Shown piece after piece: positions 56,142 to 64,000 of a stretch of 64,000 nt of DNA. Every line of letters starts with the position of its first letter. Position 1 is the stretch's first letter. Origin of the DNA: Rhizophagus clarus (Eukaryota; Glomeromycota; Glomeromycetes; Glomerales; Glomeraceae); assembly GCA_015698045.1 (NCBI GenBank), contig BLAL01000182.1, positions 248,001 through 312,000 of the forward strand. The letters run 5' to 3'. The translations under genes were made by a program, and so were the position numbers. A model generated the notes under the pieces. That model saw nothing but the letters and a program-made list of their open reading frames with translations, searched no databases and was not told the DNA's origin.

Positions 56142-59100
56142 ATGAACCAACCGCCAGCGAAGTATTCCGTTGAATTGCCTGGTACGAGAAAGCCTGGCCA
56201 AACTGGAATATATAGAAATGCTCTTAGCCCGGATAATTTAACTTCTACGATAAGGTTTTGTAATATAGATTTTCTTACTTGTTTGCATTATTCTAATTTG
56301 AGTTGTTTCGTCGATTAATTTAATAGAAAAGAAGTAACAACGCTATATGAGAATTTCCAATATGGCAAGTAACGAGCAATAATGTGTTATAGCTAAAAAA
56401 AGTTTATTTAAAGACTAATCTTTAATTGTTAATTTATTAGCTCTTAAAATTTCGAAAGACAGAAATTGTATTGGTTATCGTTCTTATAACAAGTCGACGG
56501 GACAATATGGACCGTATACATGGCAAACTTATAAACAAACTGCTGATCGTATAGATAATTTTGGGTCAGGACTTTTGTATTTAAATGAAAATGTAAGTTC
56601 AATCGATTTTATGTATATTTATTTATATACTGATCAAAAATTTGCTATAGACGATTAAGAATCCTAAGGCCGAGCAATGGACAGTGGGAATTTATGCCAA
56701 TAATAGACCTGGTACGAATTAATTAATTTCATAATTTTCGTGTTTTTATCTTATACATTGACATTTAACTATTTAAATGTTGCAAATAATACAAATAATA
56801 CAGAATGGTTTATTACTGATCAGGTAATTTAAATTATGTGAAAACTTTTAAGGATTAAATATGTAATAGTTATTTTTTTCTTTATTAGGCTAATTGCGCA
56901 TATAATCTTATCACCGTTGCATTATATGATACTTTGGGACCAGGTATGAAAATAGAAATGATCACAATGATCAATCTTTCATTGGTTAAATTATTTTATG
57001 GTTCTGTAGAAACTGTGGAATATGTTATAAATCATGCCGAAATTCCAATTGTTGTTACTAGCGCCAATCGAATTCCCGGATTAATCCAATTGGCTAAAAA
57101 GATTCCAAATTTAAAAGTTATTATTTCGATGGACGAGTTAGAAGATGATTCTCCAATACCTTTTGGGAGCACGACTACCGGAAAAGTATTAAAAGCATGG
57201 GCGGAAGATAAGGGAATTGTATTGCTGAGTTTTGGTGATGTAGAAAAGTTGGGAAAACAACATCCTCGAAAGCACAATCCTCCTTCTCCGAAAGATCTTG
57301 CTTGTATTTGTTATACTTCTGGTACAACCGGAGTTCCAAAAGGTGTTATGCTCACACACGGTAATTTTGTAGCAGCAATTTCTGCAGCAGTTCAGCTTTG
57401 GGAAGGAAATCAAGATGATGTATGCTATTTTTATATTATTTGATCGTTTTTTATTATTATATTTACCAAAAAAAAAAAATTAATTTCTATTAATTATGGA
57501 GATTCTTATATCGTATTTGCCGGTTAGTAATTAATTACCTGATTAATAATTAATTTATATAAAATAAAAATTATTTGGCTAAACTTATTGATCGATGTTT
57601 AACTCAATAGTTGGCCCATATTTTTGGTCGTGTATTGGAATCAATGGCAACCACATATGGTTGCAGTATTGGATATTATCATGGAGATGTTCTTACACTT
57701 ATCGATGATATTGCCGAACTTAGACCTACATTATTCCCATCAGTTCCAAGATTGCTTACACGAATTCATGCTAAGCTTCAACAAGCTACGGTTAACTCTC
57801 CAGGATTCAAGGGGAAATTATCAAGGAAAGCAGTGGCTGCTAAACTTGAAAGATTGGAGATGGGACAAGGATACACATATCCAGTATGGGACTGGATTAT
57901 ATTTAACAAGATTAAACAAATATTGGGAGGGCGTGTACGTGTGATGATAACGGGTTCTGCTCCTTTAGATCCTGAAGTATTACAATTTTTAAGAATAGCA
58001 TTTTCAACCGAAATTGTAGAAGGTATGTTAAAGTAAGAATTAAACATAGTTTACATAAAATATCATATTAATCTATCATTACATTAGGTTATGGACAGAC
58101 TGAAGGTACTGCAACTGCGACGGTTGGTCGTCAGAGTGAAAATAAGGCTGGTCATGTTGGAGGGCCACAGTTATGGTAATTTTCTTAATGTTTATTTATG
58201 TTTACAGATATTGTTTAATATTATTAATTATTACTTTAATTTTAGCTGTGAAATGAAACTTGTGGATGTACCTGAAATGAATTATTTATCAACTGATAAA
58301 CCATATCCTCGTGGTGAACTGTGTTATCGTGGACCACATTGCTTTATTGGTTATTATAAAGACAAAAAAAAAACAAAAGAAACCATTGATTCTGAGGGAT
58401 GGGTTCATTCTGGTGATATTGCTTATATTGATGAACGTGGTAAGTGTATATCACGCGATTTACTAATCTTATAATAATTCATATATATAATTGAATTTTT
58501 TTAATTTATCAAGGTGCGTGGACTATAATTGATCGTAAAAAAAACATATTCAAACTTTCTCAAGGAGAATATATTGCCCCCGAAAAAGTAATAATTCCTA
58601 TAACAACATTTTAAATCAAAGTTTTAAATTATTTGCAAATGTTAAATAATTTTTTTATTTCATTGTCTTTTTTTTGCAGATTGAAAACGTTTATATTAAT
58701 TCTCCTTTGATATTACAAATATATGTACATGGAGATTCTCTTCGTAATTATCTTGTAGCAGTCGTAGTACCAGATCCCGAAACTTTTGTACCTTGGGCTA
58801 ACGTGTTAGTTAATAAAAATGTGTCATTAGGAGATGAAAAAGGGTTGGAGAGTTTAATTAATTATCCAGAAGTTCGTAAAGAATTTTTAAAAGAAATGGA
58901 TAAAATTGGACAACAAGCCAAACTCAGAGGGTAAGTTGATGTCATATTCTATAATATATTGAATTAAATATTAAGTAATCTATTTAATTTAATTTATTTT
59001 ATTTAATTAGATTTGAATTTGTAAAAGCAATTCATCTTACGAATGTACCATTCTCTGTTGAAAATAATCTCCTCACTCCTACGTATGTATCGTTATTTAT

Positions 59101-59250
59101 GATTAGTGAAAAAATACTATCCGAAATACTTATCAGTAATTATGAAATTTCAGGTTAAAGCTTAAACGTCATGAAGCTCGAAATACTTTCCGTACAATAA
59201 CTGATAAATTATATTCCGAGATTGAATCTAGTGTTAAAGCAAAATTGTAA
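56142..59250 (+). CDS. Long-chain acyl-CoA synthetase, 15 exons, peroxisomal type
   Basis: Activates long-chain fatty acids with ATP and CoA. Exons: 56142-56254, 56327-56364, 56441-56592, 56651-56711, 56804-56823, 56889-56943, 57010-57419, 57502-57522, 57611-58022, 58088-58175, 58246-58439, 58514-58587, 58680-58930, 59011-59082 and 59154-59250. All phases fit and give 685 residues, the normal length. Motifs in order: [11 protein letters not shown], the AMP-binding loop [31 protein letters not shown] across exons 8-9, [31 protein letters not shown] and [20 protein letters not shown]. The C-terminus is AKL, a type 1 peroxisomal signal, so a role in beta-oxidation is likely. Intron 2 starts GCAAGT (a GC-AG intron); exons 5 and 8 are only 20 and 21 bases. 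AATAAA lies at 59364. It is the only intact conserved gene here. Confidence 0.95.
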
Positions 59251-59680
59251 AAGAAAATTCTTCATGTCAACTAAAAAAGACATTGATGATTATTTAACGA
59301 ATATTTATTTTTTCATTTTATTCTTATCATTTATTTATTTGAAATCTTTGTTATTAAATTTTAAATAAAATAATTTTCTGTTACAAATAAAAAAAATAAA
59401 GGTTTAGGAATCATGCAAAACTAAAATTCAACAATTAAGGGCCAAAACAATAGCATTATGATTTAATGCTTCTGATCAGTAAAATATGTGAATTAAGTCA
59501 ATAGGAGCAGGAGTTAATGTAATCACAAAATTAGGTAATAAAACTAAATTAATTAGTATTCATTACAAATTTACAATTAACTGTACAATATAATGTACTA
59601 TTATTACAATTAACTGTACTTGGAAAAAATAAAATGTATAGAGATTAGAGATTCAAAATGAAACTAACTTAATAATTATT
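59251..59680. other. 3' flank, nothing supported
   Basis: AT-rich; includes the AATAAA at 59364 that probably serves the synthetase. No gene. Confidence 0.4.
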
Positions 59681-59940
59681 GCAATAAGATGTGATTTGAA
59701 AATAAATGGACAAATGGTCAATACAATAATTGATACTGAAGTAGCAATAAATATAATGGAAATTGGGATAACAGATCGATTCAATTGCCATGGAAATTTT
59801 TTATGTGATCCCTAAGTTAATTGGATTTGTCATATTAACGAAAATTTCCCCTCCAAAGATCTTAGACCCACTACAAATCATATAAAAGAATGCGAGACAG
59901 TTAATGAATCCTTTTATCTGTCTTATGCAAATACAAGCAA
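59681..59940 (+). pseudogene. Possible retropepsin relic of a Ty3-type retroelement
   Basis: A plus-strand frame reads CDLKINGQMVNTIIDTEVAI then NIM, which resembles the strand and active-site part of retroelement proteases (I-D-T-G-A). The Gly is Glu here. The frame goes on for about 60 residues with one stop. No other retroelement domain could be seen, so this is a small fragment at most. Confidence 0.35.
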
Positions 59941-60885
59941 AAATCAAAACTAATAAAATTAATCAAACATACCAATATTTACATTGTTAATATCCTTAAT
60001 CAAGTGAACTTATATATTCTACAAAGTAATAATAAGGTAGGACAGTTTATCATTTGGATAGTTTCTTGAAACATGTCATCACGATGTTAATTGATTTTCC
60101 TGACTCTATAGATAATGGACATATTACTTTCTACGCAGTAAAACTACTCACATGAATCTTTGTCACATGCAATGGCACTGGTGCAGTATATTAAATTTTT
60201 CTGGTAACGTGCGGTATCATAGCACAAAAAATTAAGCAAACAATTCCTTGTATATGAGGCAGTATTGAATATTGTAAAAATGAAGTATATCGGTATGAAT
60301 AGGGAATATTACATTACTTAGAAAAGGCCATTACTGATCTCCGAAATACTTCCTATAGATCAAAATTAATCAATTTCGGGGAAGTTCTTAAAATAAAAAC
60401 TTTTTATATTATCTGTGCAGATAGGAAAATTTGTAAATATAGTTTATTTCGTGTCGTAAAGAAGAGAATCTCATAGTTAGCAATACATATAGAAACAAAT
60501 CAGTTATAGAAATTATTCAGTGAGTAAAGAAATAAATATGATGCTGGGACTCGCATTAAATGGCCTAAGATCCGCGTACTTCCTCCCTCTTTAACAACAT
60601 CATTATTTCGTTCACTAGCTCTGCTACTTATGAAAATATTAATAATGATCAAGAAGCATGTCCCTTCTACCATTTCACATATCAAATCTCTCATATCTCT
60701 CACGCTTAAGAGATTTTAACAATTTGGGCTTAAAATTTTTAATATATATATATATATTGCAAAATATGTACATACCACCGATTTACATGCATAATTGCAT
60801 ATAATTTTGTCTTATTACATTAGTTGTTAAGTGACTTTTTGTTGTTTATAATACAAAATAATTAGTTATTTGTTAGGAGATTACA
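59941..60885. other. Spacer, nothing supported
   Basis: No convincing frame on either strand. A (TA) microsatellite of about 18 bases lies near 60741. Confidence 0.35.
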
Positions 60886-62169
60886 CTAAATTACTCTTTG
60901 ACTATTTATAACCATTTGCTGGACTACATATAAGTCTATGATATAATTGGGAACTGTGATTGCACCAGGAACTGTTATGTTGTAATTATTTTCATCAGGG
61001 GCTCTGATATTTGTAGCTGGATCCAGAACTATTGGGGGTTCCAAAAAACATCTTCAATTGGAATTGTCACTTGGAAAGCAGCGATTGCTTGATTATTACA
61101 AGCGCTAGCGTTAGTAGTACCGGATAGTAAAGTGCCGAAATCCCACTATAATATGGAAGTTATAATTTATTATAAATAAAATATTAACAAGTAGATAAAT
61201 CTTCCTTACGGATTTGAGAGACACTCTTTGTAGATTTGGTTTCGTTGATGGTGTAAATCCTGGTGGTGCAGCATAACCTGCTCGTAGCCTAATATTAAAA
61301 AAAAACTCGATGAAACTATAAGCAAGCTAGATATACCACCATCGATCGATGAACTTGTCCTTGATGGCTCCTGATAGTATCAAGTTTGATACCAAGTACA
61401 TCACGAACAAATAGCTGACGGATCCACTTCTCACATCGTTTATTCAAATCATCAAGGCTCTGAGTGTTGGCTACCTCAACAATTATTCTTGCGTGAGGTA
61501 ACCCCTATGTAAGAGTATTAGGAAAGTGATTCAAACAAATAATATACAAACTAAAAAAACTAAAAAAACTAAAAGTACATTTGTATCGCTGGGTGGAGGT
61601 CCGGGATGCTGAATACCAGGTCGTGGAACATGAGCAGTATCAGGGTATACCGCGACGTCTGGTGTCATTTTTTCTCCTTGACCGGTTGGATTAAAATGGA
61701 CTATAAAAAAAAAATGTGAATTGATATTACCAAGCCAAAGACCAAACATATTAAAAGGAAACCTCTTACATGGTTGACCAAGAACTTTTATTGGAGGGTT
61801 AAATAGTACACCATTGTTTGGAACCTTAAAGTAATCCATCAATACTGACACGGCAGCTTCATGATCCGCATTAGCCATTTCAATAACGTATACGTTTTTG
61901 TCTTCCCAATAAAATTTGTACCCAGTCGACTCGTTGCGGTCAACAAAGGTGTTAAAATCCTTTACTGAAACGTTCTTTCCAATCCGAAATGGCAAACTGA
62001 AAACCATACAGGTCAAAAGTGAACAGACCTTAAAGAATATGCACACTTACTTATCTTCTCCTAAAGAAAAGTCTGGAAGTCTGCGATAGTTATGGACTAT
62101 GCTATCAACTTTATTTCGGATTTTCTTTACTTTGCTTACTGTTGCTGATTTCCAACCAGTCAAAGACAT
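60886..62169 (-). pseudogene. Uma2-like restriction-endonuclease-fold protein, one-base deletion
   Basis: ATG 62167-62169. Exons are roughly 62169-62054, 61998-61772, 61699-61582, 61502-61340, 61292-61210 and 61146-60886, with mostly canonical borders that join in phase. The chain holds MTPDVAVYPDTAHVPRPGI, then LPHARIIVEVANTQSLDDLN and RCEKWIRQLFVRDVLGIKLD. The PD and ExA pattern is that of the Uma2 branch of PD-(D/E)XK proteins, with Ala where Lys is usual. The C-terminus has NNQAIAAFQVTIPIEDVFWN, then a run of five C (61034-61038) where the family frame needs six; after it the correct frame continues to LYVVQQMV and TAG 60886-60888. The border near 61340 also does not keep phase. The family is large in Rhizophagus. 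Whether it cuts DNA is not known. Confidence 0.7.
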
Positions 62170-62256
62170 TTTGATTTTAAGAATCGTAAAATGATCAATC
62201 TGATTAATGTAATGATTAATCGAATTATAACGGAGAGCTTAAGTGAAATCTGGTTA

Positions 62257-62276
62257 GCCGATCATCTCGTGATTTA
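62257..62276 (-). promoter_or_regulatory. 20-mer shared with 17729-17748
   Basis: TAAATCACGAGATGATCGGC occurs here on the minus strand, about 90 bases upstream of the Uma2-like gene, and exactly on the plus strand at 17729. In AT-rich DNA a chance 20-base match of this composition is unlikely, so it is a repeated regulatory word or a repeat remnant. Confidence 0.4.
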
Positions 62277-64000
62277 TGGAAACTCGCTAAGCGGCTAATC
62301 AATATTTCTCAAAATAAAATATATAACCACACACTTCCTTTTAAAAATATAACATTATTATTTGATCCTATACGATTCCCTTTAATAATAAACATTTTTA
62401 TATTTCATGCTATAATCTTTAAGGAAATTTAAAATAGTTCAGTTTTTTGAAGAACTGCAAATTTTACAGATCTCCACTTTTTTTATACTTTTTGCATAAT
62501 TCTGCAAAATTCTGCAAAAATTATTTCTTTAATTTTTTTCAAAGTTATCGTAGTATAGAAAACAATTGTTAGTTTTTTCCTATTCTGTGTTGGTTTTGTA
62601 CGTTGCAAAAATGTAATACAAGATATAAAAAAGAAATAATTTCAATGAAATAGTCGTTAAAGATTGTTAAAACACTTGCCCAGTATATTCTTTTTTGGTT
62701 AGATTTTACTAGATGAATTAGGATATAATTCGTTGCGAAATTTTATATTCTTTATTCTTGTTACTAAGATTTAATTAGATTCGTAAATATCATTAATCCT
62801 AATCTATTAAATTATAGAATAACATCCCGCCCACCCTCCTTGCGAATTCATTTCTTATATATATTTTTTTTCTGTTTGAATCAAAAGAATGTTTAATGAA
62901 CGAATATTGTTGAAAAGTTATGTCATTGTTACGTACAGTATATCTGTATCGTTGATCATCTTATTGTATTCTTATAGTGCTTACTCGTAAAAATTATTTT
63001 AAAATAGTTATTTCGTAATCTAAGTTATGAGATTTTGCTCGTAGAAATTATTGTTATACGAAAGGTTTTATTCGAAAGAATTGAAAACGAAAAAATAATC
63101 AAATCATGATCAAAAATAACGAAAAGTGTAAAATGAAATACATAATAAAATACGTATAATAAAATTATCTCAATGCATCATTTGGTATAAGGCTTCCCCC
63201 GTACTTTTTTTTTTCTTTTTTTTTTTTAATTTATTTTAATTTTAAAAATTTTCAAAGTTTTCATAAAATGTTGGTAAATTTTTTAGCCGATAAAACATTA
63301 ATTCGTTAATAATTAGCTAATATCGTTCATTTTTTTGAAATTATTAATAATAAAGGATTTATTTTTAGGTTGAAAAAAAAAAAAAAAAATAAATCATATG
63401 AATTTATTTATTGAGGAAAAAAAAAAAAATATTATGAATTTTTTGACAAATTATTTCATTTTCTTTTCCTTTTGGCTTTAAAAAAAGAAAAAATTTACGT
63501 AAATAATAAAACAACTTATTATTATGATTTGTATGATATATTTGTATGGTCAAAATATACAATAAAAAAAAAATATTCTTTCTATAGACCTTTATTATAA
63601 CATAATGTAAAAACCATTTATCCTTCCTTTTCTTTCTTACTGCCATCTATTTTCTCGTTTAACGTATTTGTATTGCAACATTATTGCATTAGATAATTTA
63701 TAAATAAAATTTTTTAGAAATTATGTAACGTGTGATTTTTTATTAATTAAATGAAATCGAAAAACATTTTTAATAAATCATGTGATACGTGTTCAAATAC
63801 CCCGTGTACAAATAGAAATTCTCTAATATATAACAGTATTTTGCATATTATCTTGAATTCTTCTGCTTTTTGGGTCTGTTTGATCGTGTATACTTTTCGT
63901 TTTGTTAACAACCTTTGTTTTTGTTCAACACATGCACTTCTTCTCACTTTGATGTTTTCTTTCATAAAAGTCTGAATAAAGACTGGTATTAGTAAAGAGC
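62277..64000. other. AT-rich end of the window, no gene supported
   Basis: Only short frames of low-complexity composition occur. Long A or T runs lie at 63206-63230, 63374-63390 and 63417-63430. No repeat unit, terminal inverted repeat or RNA gene was found. A promoter of a gene beyond the right edge may be included. Confidence 0.4.

Noticed and set aside
63404-63975. Small frames near the right edge on both strands
   Set aside because: Low-complexity Lys/Phe/Asn composition expected from AT-rich spacer; no start context or homology.
1-64000. Mitochondrial origin with TGA read as Trp
   Set aside because: TAA and TAG also interrupt the same genes, frameshifts are frequent, spliceosomal GT-AG introns and nuclear transposon families are present, and the intact synthetase has no TGA inside.

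Overview
The window is nuclear DNA of an AT-rich fungus, best matched by an arbuscular mycorrhizal fungus of the Rhizophagus irregularis type. The reasons are a Crinkler (CRN) gene with fungal-style N-terminus, F-box/LRR, SAM-domain and restriction-nuclease-like families that are hugely expanded in that lineage, short spliceosomal introns, and dense, nested, decayed transposons. These family names come from memory of the proteins, not from a search. Only one conserved housekeeping gene is present and complete: a 15-exon peroxisomal-type long-chain acyl-CoA synthetase at 56142-59250 (+).

Layout: 1-3348 is the 3' part of a CACTA-type transposon with a broken transposase. 3646-6016 is a satellite-like array. 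6268-12255 holds mostly minus-strand fragments of virus-like or retroelement-like genes: a packaging-type ATPase, a coiled-coil membrane protein and a Gag-protease. 12359-13058 is a MITE. 13095-25110 carries broken lineage-specific genes, including nuclease-like and coiled-coil families. 25280-35472 is one CRN gene cut in two by an 8.7-kb two-gene transposon (25639-34332). 35880-38200 holds a second CRN-type N-terminus, an F-box/LRR gene and a small gene, all with nonsense codons. 38560-43331 is a wrecked protein-primed type B DNA polymerase of Maverick/Polinton type. 44816-52192 is a hAT transposon into which a 4.3-kb relative of the 25.6-34.3 kb element has jumped (46503-50825). 52899-54840 is a LINE-like ORF1 with an A-rich tail. 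54865-55513 is a pogo-type MITE. After the synthetase come a retropepsin relic, a Uma2-like nuclease gene with one frameshift, and about 1.8 kb of AT-rich DNA with nothing recognisable.

The main result is the nesting. Two elements with the same terminal inverted repeats and the same subterminal repeat block sit in two different genes (CRN and hAT transposase), each with a 2-bp target duplication, and in both cases the host reading frame closes up when the element is removed. The larger copy has a C2H2-plus-transposase gene and a divergent multi-exon accessory gene. The smaller copy has no transposase but a minus-strand series of tiny exon-like islands with good splice signals. A second theme is decay: most nonsense codons in these genes are explained by C-to-T (or G-to-A) change.
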